NCBI GenBank assembly: GCA_026396415.1
Contig: JAPLWX010000033.1
Span: 1 to 48,100 of the forward strand
From: Microcaldota archaeon
Lineage (GTDB): Archaea > Micrarchaeota > Micrarchaeia > Anstonellales > Anstonellaceae
Direction of reading: 5' to 3'
Length of the DNA: 48,100 bases
Shown: piece after piece, positions 23,257 through 31,109 of the stretch
How positions within the stretch are numbered: position 1 is the stretch's first letter
Layout: each line of letters opens with the position of its first letter
Notes under the pieces: model-generated
The model's database searches: none
Told to the model about the DNA's origin: nothing
Seen by the model: only the letters and a program-made list of their open reading frames with translations
Position numbers and translations under genes: made by a program

Positions 23257-24515
23257 GGCAAAAGAAGCTTCAGGTAGAACAGTGGCGACTGCGTCTTCTT
23301 CTTTTCCTCGTCAGAATTCACCATGTTGACCAGCATCTGGCGCGCTTCCGGCTTGTCCGCAGCCTTTCCAATGAACATGTTCAGGAGGAAGCGGAAGCGG
23401 CTCGCGCGCTGCAGGCGGTAGGAATCCACCATCTCCGGGTAAATGTACTCGTCAAGAAGCTTCCCATATCCTGCAAGCGCCGATTCGGAAAGCGGCGCGC
23501 TCCCAGGCGCCTTCACAATCGCCTCTCCTATCGTCACCGCGGCATACTTGCCAGAGCAAAGGGAGTTCCCCACCCCTTCGCCGGAAAAAGGGTCCACAAG
23601 CGATGCGGCATCCCCGATAAGCATCCATCCATCCCCAAAACACTTCTTCCTATATGAGCCTAGAGGGATTGCCCATCCGCCCATCCTTCCGTCAAGCAAT
23701 GCGTTCTTGAAGCGCGGCGCAATGGACGAGTTCTTTTCAATTGCATCGGCAAGCATGGCATTCGGGTGCTTCCTTTCCCTGTTCAGGTCCGAGGACAGTA
23801 TTCCCAGCCCCACATTCGCCCTGCCATTTGCCATGGGGAAAATCCAAAGATAGCCTGGCAGCACGCCGTCAATGAAGAAAAGCTCAATATTCTCCGTTAG
23901 CCCCTCCACGCCGGTATAATAGCCCCTCACTCCCGAATAGACATGGTTTACAGGCTGGTTAGGCAGCTTCAGCAGCCGAGACACTGCAGAGGCTGCGCCA
24001 TCCGCGCCCACCACCACTCTTGCCTTGAAAGCCATTCTCTTCTTATCAGCTCCAAGTGCGCCTGCCACGCCAGTTATTGCATCTCCCTCGCGCAGCAACT
24101 CATCTGGCGAAAAGCCAAGCAGCACAGCAATTTTCGGGTGCGCGCTTGCAGCCCTAAAAAACACCTCGTCGGTGTCAAAGCGCGCCACAGTATAGCCTGC
24201 AAACGGCATGCCATCCGCATTCGGAAAAGGCACTGAGACATGCTTTCCATTCGGGGCAATAAGTGTCAGCCCCCTCACAATGCCATGCGGCTTTTTCTCA
24301 AGATTAGGCAATACGCCAAGCTCGCGCGCCACGCCAATCGACTTTCCGGAAAAAGCGTCGCCGCACACCTTTTCGCGGGGAAATGACGCGGCTTTGTCCA
24401 CAAGAAGGACTTCCCTCCCAGCATTGGCAAGGAAGAGCGCGCAGGAGCAGCCTGCAGGGCCTGCGCCCACCACTATTGCGTCGTATATTTTTTCCTCGGT
24501 TGGATCATTTGCCAT
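23253..24515 (-). CDS. Geranylgeranyl reductase family flavoprotein
   Basis: About 420 residues. The N-terminal dinucleotide-binding motif AIVVGAGPAGCSCALFL, the VGADGAASAVSRLL segment and the FAD-contacting GDAASLVDPFSGEGVG are characteristic of the GGR family. In archaea such enzymes hydrogenate the isoprenoid chains of ether lipids. A role in lipid or quinone side-chain saturation is likely, substrate unproven. The ATG at 24515 is chosen because a TATA box (TTTATATTTG on the minus strand, about 24533-24541) lies about 25 bases upstream, giving a leaderless transcript. Confidence 0.88.
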   Translation of the reverse strand: MANDPTEEKIYDAIVVGAGPAGCSCALFLANAGREVLLVDKAASFPREKVCGDAFSGKSIGVARELGVLPNLEKKPHGIVRGLTLIAPNGKHVSVPFPNADGMPFAGYTVARFDTDEVFFRAASAHPKIAVLLGFSPDELLREGDAITGVAGALGADKKRMAFKARVVVGADGAASAVSRLLKLPNQPVNHVYSGVRGYYTGVEGLTENIELFFIDGVLPGYLWIFPMANGRANVGLGILSSDLNRERKHPNAMLADAIEKNSSIAPRFKNALLDGRMGGWAIPLGSYRKKCFGDGWMLIGDAASLVDPFSGEGVGNSLCSGKYAAVTIGEAIVKAPGSAPLSESALAGYGKLLDEYIYPEMVDSYRLQRASRFRFLLNMFIGKAADKPEARQMLVNMVNSDEEKKKTQSPLFYLKLLLP

Positions 24516-24531
24516 GGAAACACGCCTTGTC

Positions 24532-24541
24532 AAATATAAAC
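24532..24541. promoter_or_regulatory. Shared TATA region of the lipid reductase and its divergent neighbour
   Basis: CAAATATAAA can be read as a TATA element in both directions: about 22-25 bases from the start at 24515 and about 26 from the start at 24563. Confidence 0.45.
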
Positions 24542-24562
24542 TATTGCCTTAAAAATGCTCTC

Positions 24563-25672
24563 ATGGGGCGCCAAAACAGGGAAGAAATCCTGGAAAGCAT
24601 CTGGCAGCCGCCGCGCCAGTGGAAAACACCCGGCGCGTGGCTGTGGTGGTTCTGGCTTTTCTTCATCCACGATGAAAACACCAAAAAAACAGGCAAGTGC
24701 CGCCAGCTCATGATACTCTGGTCTATAAAGAAAGACAATGAGATAATGTGCAACTCGCTTGACATCCGGCAGCCACGCCAGCTTGAGGCGCGCGCGGACG
24801 GAACCTATTGCCTCAACGGTGCGGCTGCTGCATGGTATTTTGACGGCGAGCAAATGCACGAGGACATTGTGCTTGAGGCCTCGCACATGTCGCTTGACCC
24901 CCGCCGCCGCTCCCTGTCCGCGCCTGGCAGGTCTCCAAGCTCCTTTTTCATGCGCGGCAGCGACTTTGTGACAAGAATAAAATCAGGCGAGCATGAATTT
25001 GAGTTTGTGGCGCGCCAAAAAGACCTGCATCCTGCAGTGGGGCCCACGCACGGCGCCACTTCCCTTCCTGCAGGCATGCTGATAGAGGGCACGCGCATTG
25101 AAACGCTTGAGCTTTCAGGCACCGAGGCGCACAATGGGAAAAAATGCGCCCTTTCGGGGACCGCCTACTTCCAGAAAATCCTGCTTGCCGCGCCCCCGCC
25201 CCAGTGGTACTGGGGGCTTTACCATTTTTTCGACGGCAGCTTTTTCACCTACATGGTGCCCTATTCAGGCAGGGCAATGCTTGCTGACAACGCCTGGAAA
25301 GGCGCCCGCCTGAAAACTCCTAGCCTGCCCCTGAAGCAGGACATATTCCTCTATCATGCGCCAAGCAGGCGCGTATTTGAGGGCAGCCAGCTCACAGTCG
25401 CGCCATCGCGGATAGGCAAAACTGAGAACTACCTCCACGAGCTGACGGGCGGGGGGAATGACTTTGGCATCACCGCAACCGCGCGCGCATACTCGCACGC
25501 ATGCTGGTCCTTCAGGAAAAAAATAGGCTCGCTTCCCGCGCGCTCAAACTTCAGGTACAACGAATACCCAGCCGTGCTTGAGTCCCTCGAGCTCACCACA
25601 AGAGACGGAGAAGTAATTACTCTGAAAAACGGCTGGGGGAACATGGAGAATTCGTGGGGGTTCATAATATAG
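24563..25672 (+). CDS. Lipocalin/CrtC-like beta-barrel protein (putative)
   Basis: 369 residues, no signal peptide or membrane helices. The pattern PPPQWYWGLYHFFDGSFF and the preceding LSGTAYFQ recall the WxWxxxxLxDG region of the CrtC/AttH and tocopherol-cyclase-like proteins, beta-barrels that bind isoprenoids. Its divergent partner is a geranylgeranyl reductase, a suggestive isoprenoid context. The match is weak and from memory; an unrelated fold is possible. The ATG at 24563 fits the shared TATA box. Confidence 0.45.
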   Translation: MGRQNREEILESIWQPPRQWKTPGAWLWWFWLFFIHDENTKKTGKCRQLMILWSIKKDNEIMCNSLDIRQPRQLEARADGTYCLNGAAAAWYFDGEQMHEDIVLEASHMSLDPRRRSLSAPGRSPSSFFMRGSDFVTRIKSGEHEFEFVARQKDLHPAVGPTHGATSLPAGMLIEGTRIETLELSGTEAHNGKKCALSGTAYFQKILLAAPPPQWYWGLYHFFDGSFFTYMVPYSGRAMLADNAWKGARLKTPSLPLKQDIFLYHAPSRRVFEGSQLTVAPSRIGKTENYLHELTGGGNDFGITATARAYSHACWSFRKKIGSLPARSNFRYNEYPAVLESLELTTRDGEVITLKNGWGNMENSWGFII

Positions 25673-25689
25673 GAATTTTCAAGTTCCAT

Positions 25690-25712
25690 ATTGGCAAAAA
25701 GAAAAAATTAAA
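25690..25712 (-). terminator. T-rich terminator of tRNA-Ser
   Basis: On the minus strand the tRNA is followed by AATTTTTTCTTTTTG. Confidence 0.6.
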
Positions 25713-25842
25713 CGCCGACGAGGAGATTTGAACTCCTAAGCCCCGAAGGGCACTAGATTTCCAGCCGTGCTGGGAAAGACAGGGGGCACGCATGCCCCCT
25801 GGATTTCAAGTCTAGCGCGATACCAGGTTCTGCCACGTCGGC
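25713..25842 (-). tRNA. tRNA-Ser (TGA) with an intron
   Basis: Acceptor arms GCCGACG and CGTCGGC pair, with discriminator G as is usual for serine. The anticodon loop is CTTGAA|A (TGA) on a CTAGA/TCTAG stem, and the long variable arm GCCCTTCGGGGC is diagnostic of a class II tRNA. A 46-base intron (25804-25759) sits after position 37 and itself forms hairpins CAGGGGGCA..TGCCCCCTG and CCAGC..GCTGG. The T-loop is TTCAAAT. Confidence 0.92.
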
Positions 25843-25985
25843 ACGGACAATTCCCGCAGGAATTGGACAGCTGGTCGGGCGACGGCAGTTTTGCGCTGCA
25901 AAACTGCGCCCATTCGCCCGCAGGCGAATCGGGAGCCCGACCGGATCGTCATCGCCGCGAGGCGATGGCGGTTCTACTTGGCAAA
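25843..25985 (-). repeat. Hairpin array in the tRNA-Ser leader
   Basis: Hairpins CAATTCC..GGAATTG, a GGTCGGGC..GCCCGACC pair that encloses GCAGTTTTGC..GCAAAACTGC and ATTCGCC..GGCGAAT, and ATCGCC..GGCGAT. Linkers GGAC occur as in the array at 222-425. It separates the tRNA promoter from the tRNA by about 130 bases, so it should be transcribed as leader. Confidence 0.75.
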
Positions 25986-25989
25986 GAAA

Positions 25990-26001
25990 GGGTTTTAAAG
26001 C
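25990..26001 (-). promoter_or_regulatory. TATA box of the tRNA-Ser unit
   Basis: On the minus strand GCTTTAAAACCC is a TATA-like element ahead of the hairpin leader. Confidence 0.45.
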
Positions 26002-26090
26002 TCTTTCAATGAAAATACCAATCAAGGCGATAGGCTACGGCCAGCAAGGCAATCAAAAAATAGGCGATCAAGGAAAAGAAGGCGATATCG

Positions 26091-26822
26091 ATGATTTCAA
26101 CATCAGTTAGCCTGCCATCCGGCAAACCCGGCTCGCGCGCAGGCAATGCATTTGCATCCCAAAACCCGATAGGGCATGCTGACAGGAGCGAGAGGCGCAT
26201 GCTTGCCGGCCTTAAATTTCCCCAGTATATCGGGCTTATCGGCGGCATGCACGGCAAGGCGCCAACGCAAGGCGAAATACGCAGGCTTGCACAGCTTCGC
26301 GAGCAGGAATGGAATGCGCGGCACTGCGAAAGCAAGTCATATGAACAGCACCACGCAGATCTTCTCGAAAGATTCAATACGCTCTCCGCCCCCATGCTTG
26401 TGGCGCGGGGGACAGGCGGCTGGATTGACGCATCAATTTCGCCAAAGTTCGCCTCAAGGCTTCCGAAAGACGACAAAGAAATACTTGGCGACGCATATTG
26501 GAACGCCAGCGAGCCCGAGGGCCGGGCGTTCGTGGCAAGGATGGCATTCTATGACCATAACTATGCTTCCCAGGAATTGAACGAGAAGCTAATGTCTGAG
26601 GGATGGCTTCCCTATGCGCGCGGGCTTGCCTCAATAGGCAAAATAAGCGAGGCGGTCTTCTACACCTGGTACCTCAACGGCAGCTTCAATTCCAGGCTGC
26701 ACCAGGAATCAGCCGAGATGCACCTGCGGCTGGGGGCCCTTCGGGCAAGGACGTTCGCAGAAGGCAGGATAGAGGAAATGGATTATTCGCACCTGCTTGA
26801 CGGAAAGCAAGGCTTGCGCTGA
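26091..26822 (+). CDS. Uncharacterised protein
   Basis: 243 residues, mostly alpha-helical by composition, no membrane segments or signal peptide. No motif recognised. The first 40 residues are of lower complexity and an alternative start may lie at a later ATG (26200). GC content and codon use resemble the host. Stand-alone gene between tRNA-Ser and rps10. Confidence 0.55.
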   Translation: MISTSVSLPSGKPGSRAGNAFASQNPIGHADRSERRMLAGLKFPQYIGLIGGMHGKAPTQGEIRRLAQLREQEWNARHCESKSYEQHHADLLERFNTLSAPMLVARGTGGWIDASISPKFASRLPKDDKEILGDAYWNASEPEGRAFVARMAFYDHNYASQELNEKLMSEGWLPYARGLASIGKISEAVFYTWYLNGSFNSRLHQESAEMHLRLGALRARTFAEGRIEEMDYSHLLDGKQGLR

Positions 26823-26860
26823 TTTTCGCAAAAATAAAGAACTCAGAACGGAAAATGTGC

Positions 26861-26909
26861 TTTTTGCCCTGCAAAAAACATCAGACATCGAGCGAAGCTC
26901 GATGCTGAA
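26861..26909. repeat. Hairpins downstream of rps10, one shared with 15893-15916
   Basis: TTTTTGC..GCAAAAA (26861-26877) and CATCGAGC..GCTCGATG (26886-26904). The latter with its flank (26886-26909) is identical to 15893-15916. A similar TCAGACATCG..CGATGAAG hairpin lies on the other side of rps10 at 27243-27270. Confidence 0.75.
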
Positions 26910-26914
26910 GAAAC

Positions 26915-27220
26915 TTACTCCAGGCTTATGTTCACCTGCACATTCTCGGGCACGCGCACCCTCATGATCTGCCTCAGGGTCCTCTCGTCCCCTGCGACGT
27001 CGATGATGCGCTTGTGTATCCTCATCTCCCAGTGCTCATAGGTATCCGAGCCGTCCCCGCAGGGCGTGCGCCGTGTCGTGACCGACATGCGGTGGGTGGG
27101 CAGCGGGATGGGCCCCTTGATTTCCACTCCTGTCGCCTTTGCAATCTCCACAATCTGCTTGCAGACCTCCTCGAGCTCTTCGGGGATCTTTCCAATCAAC
27201 TTGATTCTTGCCTTGCCCAT
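26915..27220 (-). CDS. rps10: 30S ribosomal protein S10 (uS10)
   Basis: 101 residues, the usual archaeal length. ARIKLIGKIPEEL at the start, VEIKGPIPLPTHRMSVTTRRTPCGDG in the middle and HWEMRIHKRIIDV are the conserved uS10 segments. It sits in the small-subunit head. It follows the elongation factor 1A gene, the standard archaeal tuf-rps10 order. The ATG at 27220 is placed by homology; a GGAG ribosome-binding site lies in the loop of a hairpin just upstream. Confidence 0.96.
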   Translation of the reverse strand: MGKARIKLIGKIPEELEEVCKQIVEIAKATGVEIKGPIPLPTHRMSVTTRRTPCGDGSDTYEHWEMRIHKRIIDVAGDERTLRQIMRVRVPENVQVNISLE

Positions 27221-27222
27221 GT

Positions 27223-27242
27223 AAATTTTCCTCCGAAAATTT
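27223..27242 (-). promoter_or_regulatory. Ribosome-binding site in a hairpin loop before rps10
   Basis: AAATTTTC and GAAAATTT are perfect arms around a 4-base loop. On the mRNA the loop reads GGAG and is extended by the next G/A, so the Shine-Dalgarno sequence is displayed on an A/T-stemmed hairpin about 10 bases before the start. It may tune rps10 translation independently of aEF1A. Confidence 0.5.
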
Positions 27243-27347
27243 TCAGACATCGCCCTTCAGGGCGATGAAGATCGTTTCACCGATTCTCCGTTCCGATTCG
27301 CGCCGACCGGACACTTTTCCATAAAAATCAATTAAAAAAATAAAAAA

Positions 27348-28622
27348 TTAAGCCTTCTTCTCCACGACGTCAAGGACGACGCCTGCAGCCACGGTCTGGC
27401 CCATGTCGCGGATTGCAAACCTGCCCAGCGGAGGGAAGTCGGAGAACTTTTCCACTACCACGGGCTTGAGCGGCTTTATCCTCACGATTGCAACGTCGCC
27501 CGACTTGAGGAAGTCCGGGTTCTTCTGCATGGTCGCGCCTGTCTTGGGGTCCTTCTTCTCGATGAGCTCCACGAAGGTGCATGCGACCTGCGCCGTGTGA
27601 AGGTGGAACACTGGCGTGTAGCCCTTGCCAATTGCGGTCGGGTGCTCGAGCACCACGATTTGCGCCGTGAACTCGGCAGCGACCTTTGGCGGGCTGTTGA
27701 CAGGCCCCACCACCTCTCCGCGCTTGACATCCTTCTTGTCGACGTTCTTCACATTGAAGCCGACGTTGTCGCCGGGCACTGCCTGCTGCAGCTCCTGGTG
27801 GTGCATCTCTATCTTCTTCACCTCTCCCTTTGCGCCGGAGGGCATGAAGACGACCGTCTCGTTGAGGTGCAATATGCCTGTTTCCACGCGGCCCACCGGC
27901 ACCGTGCCGTGGCCTGTGATTGTGAAGACGTCCTGGATGGGAAGCCTCAACGCCTTGTCGGTTGGCTTCACTGGCGCCGTGAGCTTGTCAAAGCACTCAA
28001 GAAGCGTCGGGCCCGCGTACCATGGCATCAGGTCCGCTGCCTTGTTCTTGATGTTGGTGCCCTGATAGCCGGAAATCGGGACGAACGGGATGTCCTCGAC
28101 CTTGTAGCCGATGTTCTTCAAAAGCGTGGAGAGCGCCACCTTGGTCTCGTCGAACTTGAGGTGGTCGTAGTTGACCGCGTCCATCTTGTTGACCGCCACG
28201 ATGATCTGCTTGATGCCCAGCACTTTCGCAAGGAACGCGTGCTCCTTGGTCTGCGCCTGCACGCCTTCCTTTGCGGAGCACACGAGCACCGCGGCGTCAG
28301 CCTGCGATGCGCCGGTAATCATGTTCTTCACGAAGTCCCTGTGCCCTGGCGCGTCGATGATGGTGAAGTAGTACTTGTTCGTCATGAACTCCTTGTGCGA
28401 CAGGTCAATGGTGACACCGCGTTCGCGCTCTTCCTTGAGCGTGTCCATTGTGAATGCGAACTCGAATGTCGCCTTTCCGACCTTCTCCGCCTCCTCTTTC
28501 AGTTTCCTCAGCTGCTGTTCGGTGAGGGCGCCCGTCTCGTAAAGGATACGGCCCACAGAGGTGGACTTGCCGTGGTCCACATGCCCTATGAATATCAGGT
28601 TAAGATGCTCTTTTTCTGCCAT
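27348..28622 (-). CDS. tuf: Translation elongation factor 1-alpha (aEF1A)
   Basis: 424 residues with all GTPase motifs: GHVDHGKST (G1, about residue 13), ERGVTIDLS (G2), DAPGHRDF (G3) and VNKMDAV (G4), then the two beta-barrel domains. It delivers aminoacyl-tRNA to the ribosome with GTP. The start at 28622 matches the family and is preceded by the strong ribosome-binding site GGAGGTG. An upstream in-frame start would lie in the leader. A TATA box is at 28711-28725. Confidence 0.97.
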   Translation of the reverse strand: MAEKEHLNLIFIGHVDHGKSTSVGRILYETGALTEQQLRKLKEEAEKVGKATFEFAFTMDTLKEERERGVTIDLSHKEFMTNKYYFTIIDAPGHRDFVKNMITGASQADAAVLVCSAKEGVQAQTKEHAFLAKVLGIKQIIVAVNKMDAVNYDHLKFDETKVALSTLLKNIGYKVEDIPFVPISGYQGTNIKNKAADLMPWYAGPTLLECFDKLTAPVKPTDKALRLPIQDVFTITGHGTVPVGRVETGILHLNETVVFMPSGAKGEVKKIEMHHQELQQAVPGDNVGFNVKNVDKKDVKRGEVVGPVNSPPKVAAEFTAQIVVLEHPTAIGKGYTPVFHLHTAQVACTFVELIEKKDPKTGATMQKNPDFLKSGDVAIVRIKPLKPVVVEKFSDFPPLGRFAIRDMGQTVAAGVVLDVVEKKA

Positions 28623-28629
28623 TTCAATA

Positions 28630-28725
28630 CACCTCCTACTATCATGAACTTTGACCCCGGGCAAACAAAAGCCAGTCTGCTGCAAGTCGAAAGCACCTCT
28701 ATTTTAGAGGATTATTTTATAAAGG
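28630..28725 (-). promoter_or_regulatory. aEF1A promoter and leader
   Basis: On the minus strand CCTTTATAAAATAAT is the TATA box (28711-28725); a small CCTCTAAAATAGAGG hairpin follows at about 28699-28713, partly overlapping it; GGAGGTG (28631-28637) is the ribosome-binding site. Confidence 0.65.
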
Positions 28726-28760
28726 TTTACTTCTGGGCGATTTTGGGGAACGGATTGCTT

Positions 28761-30107
28761 TCAGCCTGTCCGCAAAAGCGGGCGGGGCGCTTGCCTGCCG
28801 ATAACCGGTCGTCTCCTGATCTCCGGCACCAGCTTCCCGTCTCTGTTTGGGTCCTGCGGTTTAAACGCCATCATTTCCTTTATCCACAAGTCATAGTCGG
28901 GGTGTGCCTTCATTATCCTGTCCCTTTCCACCTTGGCTTCCAGCAGGCCCTTTGCCTCTGACGCGTACTTTTCCATCGTGTGGGGGGCGAACACCACCAT
29001 GTCCGACAGGACGGGCTTTGCAGCCAAATTGCCGCACCTGCCCATTATTATTTCCGCGAGAAGCACGGCTTCTGGGGCGGAAGACTTTTTCGAATGGTTC
29101 CCGACCGACTCGAACATGCGGCCCCTTATCGCTGAAATGATTTCGCCTTGGAGCGCTCCGTCCTTCAGCCTGGCGCACGAAAGGAAAAGCAGCGCAGCGT
29201 CCTGCTCGTTGCTTGGGGCGCGGCTGTCGCGCATTATTGAGAGCAGGTACGATACGAACTGCCTGTTCGAGGCAAGAAGCCGTGAGCATTGCGCCCAGAA
29301 CATGTCGGAGGAAAGCTGCCTGTACTCCTTCGTGAAGGATTCTGCCGAGGGGCTGCGCCTGTTTCTCGGCTTTTTCCCCTTTCCATCTGCATCGGAAAAG
29401 CCGGCCTGGTCGCTGTAATAAAACTTGTAATTGTAGGAGTGCGTGAATATGCGCATGAATTGCTTGCGCTCCGCCAGCTTGCACGCTTCCGCAACAGCAT
29501 CAAACGCAGCCCCAAGCGCCTTTCTCTCAAGGTGCCGGGGCGCGGTGCGGAGAAGCGCGGTCGCCAGGGGCAAAATGTTATCTACCGGCGCATCGCTTTG
29601 CCAGACGGGCTCCTCTTTGGCGCCAGAAAGCCTTTTTTTCAGCACATGGAGGATGCGCCCGTAGGATTCTTGCCTGCGAAGGCTGCCCAGGGCGGCTGCG
29701 GCGCAGGCTGAGACTGAGGCGGAATCATCGTGGAGCGCCTTCTCAAGAAGGGGCATTGCGCCTTCCTCCTTGCCAATGCCAGCCATCAGCGCGGAAATGA
29801 ACGTGAGGTAATAATAGCGGAATGATTTCCGGACTTTGCCCTTGTAATTAGGATAGATAGGAGACTGCAATTCGCCTGCCAGCCGCGCCTCGTCAAGCAG
29901 CACTTGAAGCGAGCTTTTGCAAGGCACTCTGCCCTCAAGGTGCTTTTCCATGTACGCCATTGCCTTCCTGATCCTAAGCGCCCTTGCCATTGCCGTGTCT
30001 GCCGGGGGGGTTGTCATTGAATTGCAAAAGGTATTGCCCTGAAAGAGCTCTGGGTAAATGTGCCTCATGAGTTTCATCATGAATGCGCAGTCGAGATGTT
30101 CCTCCAT
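28761..30107 (-). CDS. HEAT-like alpha-helical repeat protein
   Basis: 448 residues, wholly alpha-helical by composition. Between about 105 and 165 there is a HEAT-like unit (GAMPLLEKALHDDSASVSACAAAALGSLRRQ). The rest lacks clear repeats. No catalytic motif is seen. It probably serves as a protein scaffold. The ATG at 30107 follows the purine-rich GGAAGG; further ATGs lie in frame downstream. A TATA-like TTTTTTAAAC is about 50 bases upstream on the minus strand. Confidence 0.55.
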   Translation of the reverse strand: MEEHLDCAFMMKLMRHIYPELFQGNTFCNSMTTPPADTAMARALRIRKAMAYMEKHLEGRVPCKSSLQVLLDEARLAGELQSPIYPNYKGKVRKSFRYYYLTFISALMAGIGKEEGAMPLLEKALHDDSASVSACAAAALGSLRRQESYGRILHVLKKRLSGAKEEPVWQSDAPVDNILPLATALLRTAPRHLERKALGAAFDAVAEACKLAERKQFMRIFTHSYNYKFYYSDQAGFSDADGKGKKPRNRRSPSAESFTKEYRQLSSDMFWAQCSRLLASNRQFVSYLLSIMRDSRAPSNEQDAALLFLSCARLKDGALQGEIISAIRGRMFESVGNHSKKSSAPEAVLLAEIIMGRCGNLAAKPVLSDMVVFAPHTMEKYASEAKGLLEAKVERDRIMKAHPDYDLWIKEMMAFKPQDPNRDGKLVPEIRRRPVIGRQAPRPLLRTG

Positions 30108-30198
30108 AGAAGTGCCTTCCTCGCCAGCATTTGCCCTCTAATGTGGGATGAAGTGTTTAAAAAATAGACCTGTGCAACCCAGCAGCAGAATAAGCCGC

Positions 30199-30660
30199 CT
30201 ACGGCTTTTTCTTTTTCTTCCCGAAATTCCCGCGGGGCTTTGTAACCTTTATTTCCGGAAACGTGCCTGACAGCGTCTCGGTGTCAAGGTTCGTCTTGAA
30301 GCCGAGGTTGTCCAGAAGGCACTTCACGAAATAATTCTCCGCAATCGGAAGGTGCGCCGGCGTCGGGCAAGCCGTGAGGAGCTGCTCCTTGAACGCTGAT
30401 GGCTTGAGCGCAGAGAGCGCCTCGGAAAGCGAAACATAGGACTTCCGCTTGCCTGCGGACAGCTTCGCGGCAATCTCCTCTACCGCATTGCGGTTGATGC
30501 CGGTGAACTCATAGGACTTGCGCGAGATTGTTGCCTCCATTCCAGCAAGCGCCGCAGCCACTTCCTGCGGCGTTGTCTTCTCATCGATGGACAGCTTCTT
30601 TATCACCATCCAGCCGCGATAGCGCGCAGTGAACACTACCATTTCTTCTTCCATAAACAC
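30199..30660 (-). CDS. DUF2666-like archaeal protein
   Basis: 153 residues. FTARYRGWMVIKKLSIDEKTTPQEVAAALAGM and the following KSYEFTGI fit my recollection of the archaeal DUF2666 family, whose function is unknown. The tail is very basic (GNFGKKKKKP), suggesting RNA contact. It follows the eL40 gene on the same strand by 16 bases, so a translation-linked role is plausible. Confidence 0.55.
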   Translation of the reverse strand: MFMEEEMVVFTARYRGWMVIKKLSIDEKTTPQEVAAALAGMEATISRKSYEFTGINRNAVEEIAAKLSAGKRKSYVSLSEALSALKPSAFKEQLLTACPTPAHLPIAENYFVKCLLDNLGFKTNLDTETLSGTFPEIKVTKPRGNFGKKKKKP

Positions 30661-30676
30661 ACCTTGCCTTGCCTCT

Positions 30677-30829
30677 CTACTTCTTGACGCGTATGTCCTT
30701 GCGCTTGGGGCGCATGTAAATAGAGCCGCACTTCCTGCATTTCTTGGCAGTGTCCTTGTTCCTCGCCTTGCATTTGCGGCAGATAGTTATCTTTGATATG
30801 ACTGCGTCAGCTTCCGCGAATTTTCCCAT
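30677..30829 (-). CDS. rpl40e: 50S ribosomal protein L40e (eL40)
   Basis: A 50-residue basic zinc-ribbon protein with the pattern CRKC, 12 residues, CRKCGS, followed by MRPKRKDIRVKK, the typical end of archaeal eL40. The ATG at 30829 follows the ribosome-binding site GGGTGAAAAAA. It binds 23S rRNA in the large subunit. It is first in a two-gene unit with the DUF2666-like gene. Confidence 0.88.
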   Translation of the reverse strand: MGKFAEADAVISKITICRKCKARNKDTAKKCRKCGSIYMRPKRKDIRVKK

Positions 30830-30875
30830 TTTTTTCACCCTCTCTAAGTATGATTGCGCGTCAATTCAACTGACC

Positions 30876-30886
30876 AAAGTTTAAAT
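30876..30886 (+). promoter_or_regulatory. TATA box of tRNA-Thr
   Basis: AGTTTAAATTC lies about 45-50 bases before the tRNA, giving a leader of about 20 bases. Confidence 0.5.
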
Positions 30887-30928
30887 TCTTATGTATGAAG
30901 AAGATTCCGGCGCATTATGTTCAAAATC

Positions 30929-31023
30929 GCCCCTGTAGCTCATCGGTAGAGCGGTTGTCTTGTATTCCGCGCACGCGCGGGCAGGCAAACAACAGGCACC
31001 GAGTTCAATTCTCGGCGGGGGCT
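30929..31023 (+). tRNA. tRNA-Thr (TGT) with an intron; integration target
   Basis: The acceptor GCCCCTG pairs with CGGGGGC. The anticodon loop is CTTGTA|A (TGT, Thr) on a GTTGT/ACAAC stem, with a 23-base intron at 30965-30987 containing CGCGC..GCGCG. The T-arm is CCGAG-TTCAATT-CTCGG. The last 14 bases (31010-31023) form most of the att core of the element that follows; integration leaves the tRNA intact. Confidence 0.93.
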
Positions 31024-31024
31024 T
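31010..31024 (+). other. Left attachment site (attL) in the tRNA-Thr 3' end
   Basis: TCTCGGCGGGGGCTT is repeated exactly at 47936-47950. The integrase gene starts 85 bases inside the element, as is usual for tRNA-targeting tyrosine recombinases. Confidence 0.85.
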
Positions 31025-31069
31025 ACCACGAAACGAGTGGTTTTGCTATCTTTACGACGTTAAAAGCTC

Positions 31070-31080
31070 CTCTTTTAAAG
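31070..31080 (+). promoter_or_regulatory. TATA box of the integrase gene
   Basis: CTCTTTTAAAG lies 30-40 bases before the ATG, and GGTGGTC is the ribosome-binding site. Confidence 0.45.
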
Positions 31081-31109
31081 TCATCTGACCATATAATCCC
31101 GGTGGTCAT

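Noticed and set aside
27597-28961. Long plus-strand frame antisense to aEF1A
   Set aside because: It is a shadow caused by codon bias of the highly expressed elongation factor gene.
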